DNA of 64,000 nt, from NCBI RefSeq assembly GCF_000021645.1, contig NC_011661.1, positions 900,723 through 964,722 of the forward strand, given 5' to 3'. The notes beneath the pieces were generated by a model. It ran no database searches and had not been told where the DNA came from. It saw only the letters and a program-made list of their open reading frames with translations. The position numbers and the translations under genes were made by a program. Shown piece after piece: positions 34,233 to 41,527 of the stretch (positions are counted from its first letter, which is position 1; each line of letters begins with the position of its first letter). The stretch comes from Dictyoglomus turgidum DSM 6724 (GTDB lineage: Bacteria > Dictyoglomota > Dictyoglomia > Dictyoglomales > Dictyoglomaceae).

Positions 34233-35378
34233 TTCATTTATTTTTTCTTCAATAGTTTTTAAAAGATCTTTTAGAAGAGGTTCTAATTCTTTGTAGTTTT
34301 TTATATTCTTTTCCTTCATAAAACTCTTTAAAACTTGATCTAAAGATTGTGCTTTGTCCTTCACAGCATACTCATATAAGATAAAGGCTAAGATCTTTTT
34401 ATAAATCTTAATTTTATACTTAAGGGTTAAAAGGATTTCATTACTGCATTGTTTTAAGCTATAAAACACATTATAAATTGTGATTTTGTCCTCGAAGGAT
34501 CCAATCTTTGTCAAAAAGCTTTCAAAGGTTTTATCTACTGTAAGAATTAGATTTTCAACGGTTTTTAACAGATATAGCTTTTGAGGTATTAATAAAGAAT
34601 TTTTAATAAAGGTATTATTTTCAGGAATAAAGATAAAAGGGTGATGAGAAGAATTTAATTGTATATTTAATAATTCTTGCAAGTCATCTAAAAGTTTATA
34701 AAGGTACGAAACATACGAGAATATTAAAGGATCAATACTTCTATTTTTGTTTTTGTTCTCCGCTATAAAGAATAGATTTATATTTTCAGCTAATTTAATA
34801 AAGGGTAAATGCGGACTTGAAGCTAAATTATAGGAATCCATATAAGGGTAATTAAAATATAGTACTAAGGAAATTGTAAGGAGCTTTTTTACTAGTTGGA
34901 GATCTTCAAAGTAAGAACATATAAATCCAGGAATGTATGCAAGGCTTTTTATTAGGAGCTTCCTCTCAATAGGTGCAATATCTTTCACGTAGTTTAAGAG
35001 ATAATGGTTAGGGGTTAGAGTATCTAATTTTGTAGAAAGAGAGAACTCTGGTATTTTTATGGTTTCTCTATTTTGAAACAAGTCTATTAATTTTTCTATG
35101 GTTTCATAACTTACTCCTGACCTTCCGTTAGCTAAAGTGTAAATCGTTGCAAGTATAATTCCTCTTACCTCTCTCTCATTCAACAGACCATTACCTTCAA
35201 ATTCTTTATAGTTTTTAGTGTTCATGTTTTTATCTAAAACTTCAAAATGAGTCTTTAACAGATTTGAGCATAAAAAAATCTTGTTTTTTAAATCTTCAGA
35301 GATTTCAATTTCAGAATCTGAATTTAAAATCAGGGTAAAATCTTTTACCGAGAGAGAGTTTTCGTCTATGGTATACAT
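34224..35378 (-). CDS. Degenerate aromatic ammonia-lyase (HAL/PAL) homologue without MIO triad
   Basis: 384 residues, against about 500 for histidine ammonia-lyases. By eye the chain follows the lyase family throughout: an N-terminal LSVKDF...EIEISEDL segment; ANGRSGVSYETIEKLIDLF for the usual G-SGV-pevvelL; IPEFSLSTKLDTLTP at the exact spacing of VPEQGSVGASGDLAP; LAYIPGF for ALINGT; and LNIQLNSSHHPFIF for LEIELNSATDNPLIF. The Ala-Ser-Gly that cyclises to MIO is replaced by Lys-Leu-Asp, the catalytic Asn is Pro, the catalytic Arg position is Pro, and the N-terminal loop with the catalytic Tyr is missing. So fold retained, lyase chemistry lost; function unknown. It follows phoU by 10 bp and has no clear ribosome-binding site, so translation is probably coupled. 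Confidence 0.78.
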   Translation of the reverse strand: MYTIDENSLSVKDFTLILNSDSEIEISEDLKNKIFLCSNLLKTHFEVLDKNMNTKNYKEFEGNGLLNEREVRGIILATIYTLANGRSGVSYETIEKLIDLFQNRETIKIPEFSLSTKLDTLTPNHYLLNYVKDIAPIERKLLIKSLAYIPGFICSYFEDLQLVKKLLTISLVLYFNYPYMDSYNLASSPHLPFIKLAENINLFFIAENKNKNRSIDPLIFSYVSYLYKLLDDLQELLNIQLNSSHHPFIFIPENNTFIKNSLLIPQKLYLLKTVENLILTVDKTFESFLTKIGSFEDKITIYNVFYSLKQCSNEILLTLKYKIKIYKKILAFILYEYAVKDKAQSLDQVLKSFMKEKNIKNYKELEPLLKDLLKTIEEKINELY

Positions 35379-35388
35379 AAGTTTGTTT

Positions 35389-36045
35389 TTATTTATGAAG
35401 CTCTTTTCTTTCTCCTGTCTCTATATAATAAATGAGTTCTATTATATTGGTGGCATGATCAGCGATCCTTTCTAAGTATCTTGAAATCATTATAAGTTGA
35501 ACTATTTGTTGAGTAAGTATTGGATTTTTGTAGATTTCTTCTAAGAGTTCATTGGATATCTCCTGATATTTAAGGTATACAAAATTATAATATGAAGAGA
35601 GGTCTTCAAGTTGGTCTAAGTTAGGCTCAGAGTAGGCTCTTATTATGTCTTTTACCATCTTTTCTACTAAGGTAGCCAAGGAGATAATATCTGCAAGAGG
35701 TATCTCAAAGGAGTATTTTAATAAACTTGATGCAAATTTTGCAATGTCTACAGAGTAATCTCCTATTCTTTCCAAGTCTTTAATTATTTTCATGGTGGAG
35801 GCTATAATTCTTAGTTCTTTTGCTACAGGTTGATGAAGAGATAATATTTTAATACATTGGTTTTCTATATTCCAATTATAATCATCTACCAATTTGTCTG
35901 TTTCTATGACTTCCTGTGCTAAATCCAGATCTCTTGTTTTTATGGAGTCAAGAGTTTTGTGAAGCATCTTTTCTACGATGCTTCCCATTCTGAGAAGTTT
36001 TTCTTTGAGGGATTCGATTTCTTTAATAATTGTCGCTTTTTCCAA
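35389..36045 (-). CDS. phoU: PhoU family protein
   Basis: 218 residues from TTG at 36045. Two PhoU helical repeats are visible, each with a metal-binding E/DxxxD motif: ETDKLVDDYNWNIENQ with ERIGDYSVDIAKF, and later LERIADHATNIIELIYYIETGE. PhoU represses phosphate uptake and signalling with Pst/PhoR; no pst genes lie here. The TTG start is chosen because GAGGG lies seven bases upstream; the frame stays open to an ATG at 36108, but that codon lies in the -35 region of the promoter and cannot be used from it. It is transcribed into the lyase-like gene. Confidence 0.92.
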   Translation of the reverse strand: MEKATIIKEIESLKEKLLRMGSIVEKMLHKTLDSIKTRDLDLAQEVIETDKLVDDYNWNIENQCIKILSLHQPVAKELRIIASTMKIIKDLERIGDYSVDIAKFASSLLKYSFEIPLADIISLATLVEKMVKDIIRAYSEPNLDQLEDLSSYYNFVYLKYQEISNELLEEIYKNPILTQQIVQLIMISRYLERIADHATNIIELIYYIETGERKELHK

Positions 36046-36079
36046 AATTAAGCCCTCTATTTTTAGATTTTGTGTAAGT

Positions 36080-36108
36080 ATTATATAATTGTACAAATTC
36101 CTATTCAA
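36080..36108 (-). promoter_or_regulatory. Promoter of phoU and lyase-like gene
   Basis: On the minus strand TTGAAT (36103-36108), 17 bp, TATAAT (36080-36085). Predicted start near 36073, giving a leader of about 28 bases to the TTG start at 36045. Confidence 0.6.
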
Positions 36109-36134
36109 TTAATTTTTTTTTAAAGTTATCATGG

Positions 36135-36140
36135 TATAAT
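36135..36140 (+). promoter_or_regulatory. Extended -10 promoter of cysteine-rich protein gene
   Basis: TGGTATAAT with TATAAT at 36135-36140, 10 bp before the ATG at 36151. No ribosome-binding site is present, so the transcript is leaderless or nearly so. Confidence 0.5.
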
Positions 36141-36150
36141 TTTACATGTT

Positions 36151-36759
36151 ATGAGTAGATGTATTTCATGTAATAAGAAAAAAGGAAAGAGAAGGTGTCC
36201 TGCACTTTCTGGGCTTATATGCACTGAGTGTTGTGGGACAAAAAGATTAAAAGAAATAAACTGTCCACCTGATTGTACTTATCTTAAAGAAGCTCAGTTG
36301 TATTCTATTGTGAGAGTTGAAGAAAAACCGGCAGATTTTCAAAGAAAACAGTGGGATTTGTTCTGGTATTTTGAGAGTTTGATATATAAATTCCTTCTGG
36401 AGTTTTCTAGCTTTACCGATGAAGAGCTCTTAGATGTAATTTCTTTAATGGAAAAGGAATACCAAACAAGAAAGAAAAATCTTTTTCTACCCTCTCTGCA
36501 TCCTAGGTCTACTAGAGCATCAAAGTTGAAGTCTATTCTCGAAGAGGAATTTACTAAGCTTGAGAAGCAAGTAAACGATTTTGGTCTACCTATTTTTACC
36601 CTTGATGATTTTCTTAAAGTGTTATCCTTTGAGAAAGAAAGAATAGAGAGATACATGAGGAAAAATAGAAATGTGGGCAATAACTTATTTATACAAGTTC
36701 TGAGGAGTGAAGTAGAAGCCTTTACAGTTCAGAGGAGAAGAGAAAAAATATATGAGTAG
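36151..36759 (+). CDS. Cysteine-rich N-terminus (zinc-binding) protein, unknown family
   Basis: 202 residues. The first 45 hold nine cysteines: Cys-x2-Cys near residues 4-7, then RRCPALSGLICTECCGTKR and INCPPDCTYL. This looks like one or two zinc ribbons or a treble-clef-like fold. The remaining 150 residues are charged, mostly helical (SFTDEELLDVISLMEKEYQ, then ILEEEFTKLEKQVNDFG) with no recognised domain. I have a general memory of conserved unknown proteins in thermophiles and deltaproteobacteria with the same CPALxGxIC-CCG pattern, but no function. It overlaps ahcY by 8 bp. Confidence 0.82.
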   Translation: MSRCISCNKKKGKRRCPALSGLICTECCGTKRLKEINCPPDCTYLKEAQLYSIVRVEEKPADFQRKQWDLFWYFESLIYKFLLEFSSFTDEELLDVISLMEKEYQTRKKNLFLPSLHPRSTRASKLKSILEEEFTKLEKQVNDFGLPIFTLDDFLKVLSFEKERIERYMRKNRNVGNNLFIQVLRSEVEAFTVQRRREKIYE

Positions 36760-37993
36760 AATTAGAGATATTAATTTATGGGAATCTGGAAAGAAGAAAA
36801 TTGAATGGGTAAAAAATTTTATGCCTGTAGTTAATACCCTTGAGTCTAAATATTCTTTCTCTCAAATTTTCAAGGATAAAACCATAGGTATGTGTATCCA
36901 TCTGGAAGCAAAAACTGCAAGGCTTGCTCTTGCCTTTAAGAATTGTGGTGCAAAAGTGGTATGTGCAGGAAGTAATCCTCTTTCTACGCAGGATGATGTA
37001 GCTGCTTATCTTGTTAAAGAGGGAATTGAGGTCTTTGCATGGAGAGGGGAAAGTTCTGAAGATTATGAAAGAAATTTAGAGGAGGTTTTAAAAAAGGAGC
37101 CCAACTTAATAATAGATGATGGATTTGATCTTACAGTACTTCTTTATAAGAAGTTTTCTTATTTGAAACACAAAATTTTTGGGGTTGGGGAGGAGACTAC
37201 TACAGGAGTTAAAAGGGCAAAGGCTTTATTGAAAGATAGAGGACTTGACTTTCCTGTAGTTGCGGTTAATGATTCAAAATTAAAATTTCTCTTTGACAAT
37301 CGTTATGGTACCGGAGAATCAGCCATATCCTCTTTTATGAGAAATACAAATTTACTTATCTCGGGTAGAACCTTTGTAGTGGCAGGATATGGGTGGGTAG
37401 GAAGAGGGATTGCTCAAAAACTTCAAGGTTTAAAGGCAAAGGTCATAATAACAGAGGTAGATCCCATTAAGGCCTTAGAAGCACATATGGATGGCTTTTC
37501 AGTTATGCCAATGAAAGAAGCTGTAAAAATTGGTGATGTTTTTATTACTGCTACGGGGAATTTCAAGGTAATAGGAGAAGAGTATTTTTATGATTTAAAA
37601 GATGGTGCTATCCTTGCTAATGCTGGGCATTTTAATGTGGAGATAGATATGGAAACTTTGGAGAAAATTGCTATTGAAAAAAGAGAGGTTAGAGATAACA
37701 TTCATGAATATAAGCTTCCAAATGGTAAGAGGGTTTTTGTTATTGCTGAGGGAAGACTTTTAAATCTTGCTGGAGGAGATGGGCATCCTATAGAAATAAT
37801 GGATCTTTCCTTTGGTATTCAATTTCTTGTTATGAAGTGGCTTATGGAAAGAGGAAAAGAACTTCCTAAAGTTGTAATTTCTGTTTCTGAAGACATAGAG
37901 CTTGAAATTGCAAAAATAAAATTAGATAGTCTAGGAATAAGTATTGATACTTTAACTCCTGAGCAATTGAATTATCTTCAAAGTTGGGAATAA
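36752..37993 (+). CDS. ahcY: Adenosylhomocysteinase
   Basis: NAD+-dependent hydrolysis of S-adenosylhomocysteine to homocysteine and adenosine. 413 residues, the shorter archaeal/thermophile form without the usual ~40-residue insert. Motifs: GMCIHLEAKTARLAL, GEETTTGVKRA, FDNRYGTGESAIS, the Rossmann motif VVAGYGWVGRGIAQKLQG, and LANAGHFNVEIDM with GRLLNLAGGDGHP. It overlaps the upstream cysteine-rich gene by 8 bp. It connects functionally with methionine adenosyltransferase (50279) and the MTA/SAH genes (57295-60394). Confidence 0.96.
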   Translation: MSRIRDINLWESGKKKIEWVKNFMPVVNTLESKYSFSQIFKDKTIGMCIHLEAKTARLALAFKNCGAKVVCAGSNPLSTQDDVAAYLVKEGIEVFAWRGESSEDYERNLEEVLKKEPNLIIDDGFDLTVLLYKKFSYLKHKIFGVGEETTTGVKRAKALLKDRGLDFPVVAVNDSKLKFLFDNRYGTGESAISSFMRNTNLLISGRTFVVAGYGWVGRGIAQKLQGLKAKVIITEVDPIKALEAHMDGFSVMPMKEAVKIGDVFITATGNFKVIGEEYFYDLKDGAILANAGHFNVEIDMETLEKIAIEKREVRDNIHEYKLPNGKRVFVIAEGRLLNLAGGDGHPIEIMDLSFGIQFLVMKWLMERGKELPKVVISVSEDIELEIAKIKLDSLGISIDTLTPEQLNYLQSWE

Positions 37994-38031
37994 AAAATTA
38001 AAATAAAATCTTAAAGGGGGTATTTAATTAA

Positions 38032-38583
38032 ATGATTGGTTTAGTCATTTTAGGTGTGATCGTTTTCATTGTGGTTTTTGTTATAGTTATATATAATCGT
38101 TTAGTAGTGTTGAGAAATAGAGTAGAAAATGCATGGGCACAAATTGATGTTCAGTTGAAGAAGAGATATGATTTAATTCCAAATCTTGTAGAAACAGTAA
38201 AAGCTTATGCATCTCATGAAAAAGAAGTTTTTGAGAAAATAGCCATGTATCGAGCTCAAATGGTAGGAGCAAAAACTCCTGGGGAGGCTGCTCAAGCTAA
38301 CGAAGGACTTACTTCTGTGTTGAAGACACTTTTTGCTATTGCAGAGAATTATCCTGAATTGAAGGCAAATCAGAATTTTATGATGCTACAGGAAGAACTT
38401 TCAGGAATAGAATCTAAAATTGCCTATGCAAGGCAGTTCTATAATGACGTAGTAATGATGTATAATCAATCTCTTCAAGTGTTTCCTAATTCCATTATTG
38501 CTAACTTATTCGGCTTTAAGCCTAAGGAGTACTTTGAGGTAGAAAGTCCTGAAGAGAGGAGAGCTGTGAAAGTTAGCTTCTGA
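38032..38583 (+). CDS. lemA: LemA family protein
   Basis: 183 residues: one N-terminal membrane helix ([20 protein letters not shown]) and the LemA helical domain with [23 protein letters not shown] (split here as [13 protein letters not shown] and [12 protein letters not shown]), [34 protein letters not shown] and [12 protein letters not shown]. Role unknown; often paired with the HtpX protease, as here (3 bp gap). AAAGGGGG ribosome-binding site. Confidence 0.95.
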   Translation: MIGLVILGVIVFIVVFVIVIYNRLVVLRNRVENAWAQIDVQLKKRYDLIPNLVETVKAYASHEKEVFEKIAMYRAQMVGAKTPGEAAQANEGLTSVLKTLFAIAENYPELKANQNFMMLQEELSGIESKIAYARQFYNDVVMMYNQSLQVFPNSIIANLFGFKPKEYFEVESPEERRAVKVSF

Positions 38584-38586
38584 GAT

Positions 38587-39501
38587 ATGAAGCCTTTTAC
38601 TTTTTATGAGGCTATAGAGTCTAATAAAAGGAAGACTTGGTTTATTGTTTTTATCATTTATTTTTTGCTTTTTTTTGTTTGTTATGCCGTTGTCTCTTAT
38701 TTTGAATTGGGAGAAATAGGCATAATAATTGCTTTTTTGATAGTACTTTTTACAAATTACTATGCCTACCAAAAAAGCAATGAGATAATTTTAAACTATA
38801 GTGGGGTTAGGGAGCCTACAAGGGAAGAATACCCGTATCTCTTAAATGTGGTGGAGGGATTAAGTATTGCAGCAGGGATTCCAACTCCTAAAATTTACAT
38901 TATGGATGATCCCTCTCCTAATGCCTTTGCCACAGGGAAAGATCCCCAAAATAGTGTAGTTGTAGTTACCAAGGGACTTTTAGATATCCTTAATAGGACA
39001 GAGCTTGAAGGAGTAATAGCACATGAGATCTCTCATATTAAAAATTATGATGTAAGATTGCAGACTATAGCAGCAGTTATGGTAGGATTGATTGTAATAT
39101 TAGGTGATGGTTTAAAAAGATCCTTTTATTATTCAAAGAGAAGAAGAGACAAGGATGAGAACATATTAGGCATAGTTTCTCTGATAATTGCAATTTTGGC
39201 GCCTTTTCTTGCTACACTTTTACGGTTTGCCCTATCAAGGCAGAGGGAATATATGGCAGATGCCAGCGCTGCTATGCTTACTAGGTATCCTGAAGGGCTT
39301 GCTTCTGCTTTAGAAAAGATAGCTAAAAATTTTCAGCCAATAAAAAGAGCTAATGTGATGACTGCACCCCTTTATATCGTTAATCCTCTAAGTAGTAATG
39401 CGGTATCTAAGCTATTTAGCACTCATCCTCCTATTGAAGAGAGAATTAGAAGGCTTAGAATGATGGGGGAAAGATGGAAAATGTTGGATAAGGAGGGGTA
39501 G
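38587..39501 (+). CDS. htpX: M48 family zinc metalloprotease HtpX
   Basis: Membrane protease that degrades damaged membrane proteins, 304 residues. Two N-terminal helices (about 20-60) and a second pair at about 160-220; the catalytic zinc motif HEISH near residue 145 with a downstream Glu in REYMADASAAMLT. TPKIYIMDDPSPNAFATG and STHPPIEERIRRLR are typical. Immediately follows lemA, the usual pair. Confidence 0.95.
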   Translation: MKPFTFYEAIESNKRKTWFIVFIIYFLLFFVCYAVVSYFELGEIGIIIAFLIVLFTNYYAYQKSNEIILNYSGVREPTREEYPYLLNVVEGLSIAAGIPTPKIYIMDDPSPNAFATGKDPQNSVVVVTKGLLDILNRTELEGVIAHEISHIKNYDVRLQTIAAVMVGLIVILGDGLKRSFYYSKRRRDKDENILGIVSLIIAILAPFLATLLRFALSRQREYMADASAAMLTRYPEGLASALEKIAKNFQPIKRANVMTAPLYIVNPLSSNAVSKLFSTHPPIEERIRRLRMMGERWKMLDKEG

Positions 39502-39504
39502 GAT

Positions 39505-40011
39505 ATGGATGTTTTTGAGGCTATAAAGAAGAGAAGGAGTATAAGAAAATATCAGAATAGAGAAATAGAAGAAGAAAAGCTTTTAAGGATTCTTGAGGCT
39601 GCAAGGCTTGCTCCTTCTGCAAGAAATAGGCAAGAGTGGAGATTCATAATAGTCAAAGATAAAAAGGTAAAGGAAGAATTAGTCAAAGAAGCCTCTCCCC
39701 ATCAGCCTTTTATGCTACAAGCTCCTATCATAATTGTGGCTTATGTTATTGATAAAGACTATATTATGAGATGTGGGGTTCCTGCTCATTATATTGATGT
39801 GGCTATAGCTCTTACTCATATCCATTTACAGGCAGTAGAAGAGGGTCTTGGAACTTGTTGGATTGGATCTTTTTATCAAGATAAAGTAAAAAAGGTGTTA
39901 AATTTACCAGAGGAAGCAGAGATAATTCAACTAATGACCCTTGGATATCCAGCAGAAGATCCAGCACCAAAGACAAGACTCTCTCTGGATGAGATTGTAA
40001 AAATTCTTTAG
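39505..40011 (+). CDS. Nitroreductase family FMN oxidoreductase
   Basis: 168-residue flavoprotein of the nitroreductase superfamily. It starts with the family motif AIKKRRSIRKYQNREIEEEKL, then LEAARLAPSARNRQEWRF and VEEGLGTCWIGSFYQDKV, with a C-terminal LMTLGYPAED. Likely an NAD(P)H-dependent FMN reductase of small electrophilic substrates; the physiological substrate is unknown. AAGGAGGGG ribosome-binding site; 3 bp after htpX, and converges with a 4 bp overlap on the patatin-like gene. Confidence 0.92.
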   Translation: MDVFEAIKKRRSIRKYQNREIEEEKLLRILEAARLAPSARNRQEWRFIIVKDKKVKEELVKEASPHQPFMLQAPIIIVAYVIDKDYIMRCGVPAHYIDVAIALTHIHLQAVEEGLGTCWIGSFYQDKVKKVLNLPEEAEIIQLMTLGYPAEDPAPKTRLSLDEIVKIL

Positions 40012-40940
40012 AAGAAAATGAACTTCTTTTTCTTCCTTTTTATAAGATTTAGTATCTCTTGAATTTTTTCCTTTGTTGCACTTTCGCCTTTTTCTATTAA
40101 TTCCTTTGCCTTATCAAAGTCAAAAGTACCGTAATTTTGAACCTCTGGTATTATCACAATATCAGCTTCTTTTTTATTATCCTCTTCAAGTTCGTAGTTC
40201 ATTATGTCTATGGTCTGCATCAAAACATCAAAAAGAGATGGATTTAGAAGAGGATTTAGCCTTTTTTGAAATTCCCTGAAGATGCTTGTTTGAGATAAAG
40301 TATAAGTAATTTTCTCTGTAATTGTATTAGGCTTGTAAGGAATGTCAATACTTATGTTATTCTTTGGTGCCCATTTAGATCTTTTGTGAAGGCTTACTGC
40401 AATTACAATATCTGGTTTGTAAAGTTTCTTTAAATCTTTCACAGGAAGAGGAGAAAGTACACCTCCATCTATTAGAAGTTTATCTTTCCATGGAAAGGGC
40501 TGAAAGATTACAGGAATAGAAATGCTACCCCTTATTCCTTCTGAGACTTTTCCCTCTTGTACATATACTTTTTCTCCCATGATAAGATCTACAGCAATAG
40601 GAATAAATGGTTTCTTAAGCTTATCAAAAGTAGTCCCTTCTAAAAGGTTGTCTAAATACTCTAAGATTTTATCCCCTTTAATTATTCCTTGAAGAGATTT
40701 TGAAAAATCAAACAATTTGTAAAACTGCTCTTTATTTTCTGCAATACTGTTGGCTAAATTTTCTAATTCCTTAGAAGAATACCCCTTAGCATATAGTCCT
40801 CCAATTAAGGCACCAATACTACTTCCAGTAATAAAAGAAATTTCAATATTGTATTCTTCTAAAACTTTGAGTACTCCTATATGAGATAGACCTTTTGCAC
40901 CACCGCTTCCTAAGGCTAATCCAATTTTCACTCCTCTCAT
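40008..40940 (-). CDS. Patatin-like phospholipase family protein
   Basis: 310-residue serine acyl hydrolase with the Ser-Asp dyad of patatins: oxyanion loop LALGSGGAKGLSHIG, nucleophile elbow ITGSSIGALIGG and the Asp in LIDGGVLSPLPV. No signal peptide, so cytoplasmic or membrane-associated (RssA/NTE-like group). The C-terminal 70 residues are lysine-rich and end in RKKKKFIFF. No ribosome-binding site; minus-strand TATAAT at 40947-40952 lies 6 bp before the ATG, pointing to a leaderless mRNA. Confidence 0.92.
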   Translation of the reverse strand: MRGVKIGLALGSGGAKGLSHIGVLKVLEEYNIEISFITGSSIGALIGGLYAKGYSSKELENLANSIAENKEQFYKLFDFSKSLQGIIKGDKILEYLDNLLEGTTFDKLKKPFIPIAVDLIMGEKVYVQEGKVSEGIRGSISIPVIFQPFPWKDKLLIDGGVLSPLPVKDLKKLYKPDIVIAVSLHKRSKWAPKNNISIDIPYKPNTITEKITYTLSQTSIFREFQKRLNPLLNPSLFDVLMQTIDIMNYELEEDNKKEADIVIIPEVQNYGTFDFDKAKELIEKGESATKEKIQEILNLIKRKKKKFIFF

Positions 40941-40946
40941 ATCTTA

Positions 40947-40952
40947 ATTATA
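40947..40952 (-). promoter_or_regulatory. -10 element 6 bp before patatin-like gene
   Basis: The minus strand reads TGCTATAATTAAGATATG, an extended -10 directly followed by the start codon at the expected transcription start. Confidence 0.55.
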
Positions 40953-41103
40953 GCATTTATTTTTATTCCCTTATACCTATTAAGGGTATAATTTTATAAA
41001 GGTATTATATAATTGCAAGAAATTGAGAAAAATTTAACAATTAATGTTTACCCACATAGGTATAATTAATAAAAATTTAAAATTATAACACATTTAAGTT
41101 TTA

Positions 41104-41133
41104 TTGACAATAATATTGTTATTGTGCTTAAAT
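41104..41133 (+). promoter_or_regulatory. Candidate promoter and operator of the hydrogenase-locus operon
   Basis: TTGACA at 41104-41109; the -10 would be TTAAAT near 41128, a weak match. A 19-bp dyad, ACAATAA-N5-TTATTGT (41107-41125), covers the end of the -35 and the spacer. Position suggests a repressor or redox-regulator site. It is not the TTGTGA-type palindrome of Rex. Confidence 0.45.
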
Positions 41134-41167
41134 TAAATGTGAAAATAAAAAGATGTAGGAAGAGAGT

Positions 41168-41527
41168 ATGACTTTAGGAAAGGTCAGAGAAATTTTAAAG
41201 GCTCAGGTTTTGTGTGGAGAGGAAAATTTGAATAGAGAAATTTCTATTGTTGGAGCTACAGATCTCATGAGTGATGCACTATGTTTGTTAGAAGAGGGCG
41301 CATTACTTTTGACTGGACTTATAACTATACAGGTAGTAAGAACTGCAGAAATGTTGGATCTGGTGGGTGTAGTATTTGTAAGAGGAAAGATTCCTCCTAA
41401 GGATGTTATTGACCTTGCTCGTAAGTCTAATTTACCTCTTCTCTCAACCAAGTACCCTATGTATGAGGCTTGTGGATTATTGTACACCGCTGGATTTAAA
41501 GGAAAGAAGGTAGATGTTGATTCTTGA
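41168..41527 (+). CDS. DRTGG-domain protein (hydrogenase locus, copy 1)
   Basis: 119 residues comprising a single DRTGG domain: VGATDLMSDALCLLEEGALLLTG is split as TDLMSDALCLLEEG and LLLTGLITIQVVRTAEML, then VRGKIPPKDVIDLARKSNLPLLST. The domain occurs in phosphotransacetylases and CBS-linked regulatory proteins and is thought to sense a ligand. First gene of the long operon running to hydB; its last codons overlap the next start (4 bp). Closely similar to the protein at 44054. Role inferred as signalling or assembly for the hydrogenase module. Confidence 0.88.
   Translation: MTLGKVREILKAQVLCGEENLNREISIVGATDLMSDALCLLEEGALLLTGLITIQVVRTAEMLDLVGVVFVRGKIPPKDVIDLARKSNLPLLSTKYPMYEACGLLYTAGFKGKKVDVDS

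Noticed and set aside
36046-36108. Longer PhoU with an extra 21 N-terminal residues
   Set aside because: The upstream ATG lies within the -35 box of a good promoter, and a ribosome-binding site sits ahead of TTG at 36045.
41104-41133. Rex-binding site at the hydrogenase operon
   Set aside because: The dyad is ACAATAA-N5-TTATTGT, not TTGTGA...TCACAA; kept only as an unnamed dyad.
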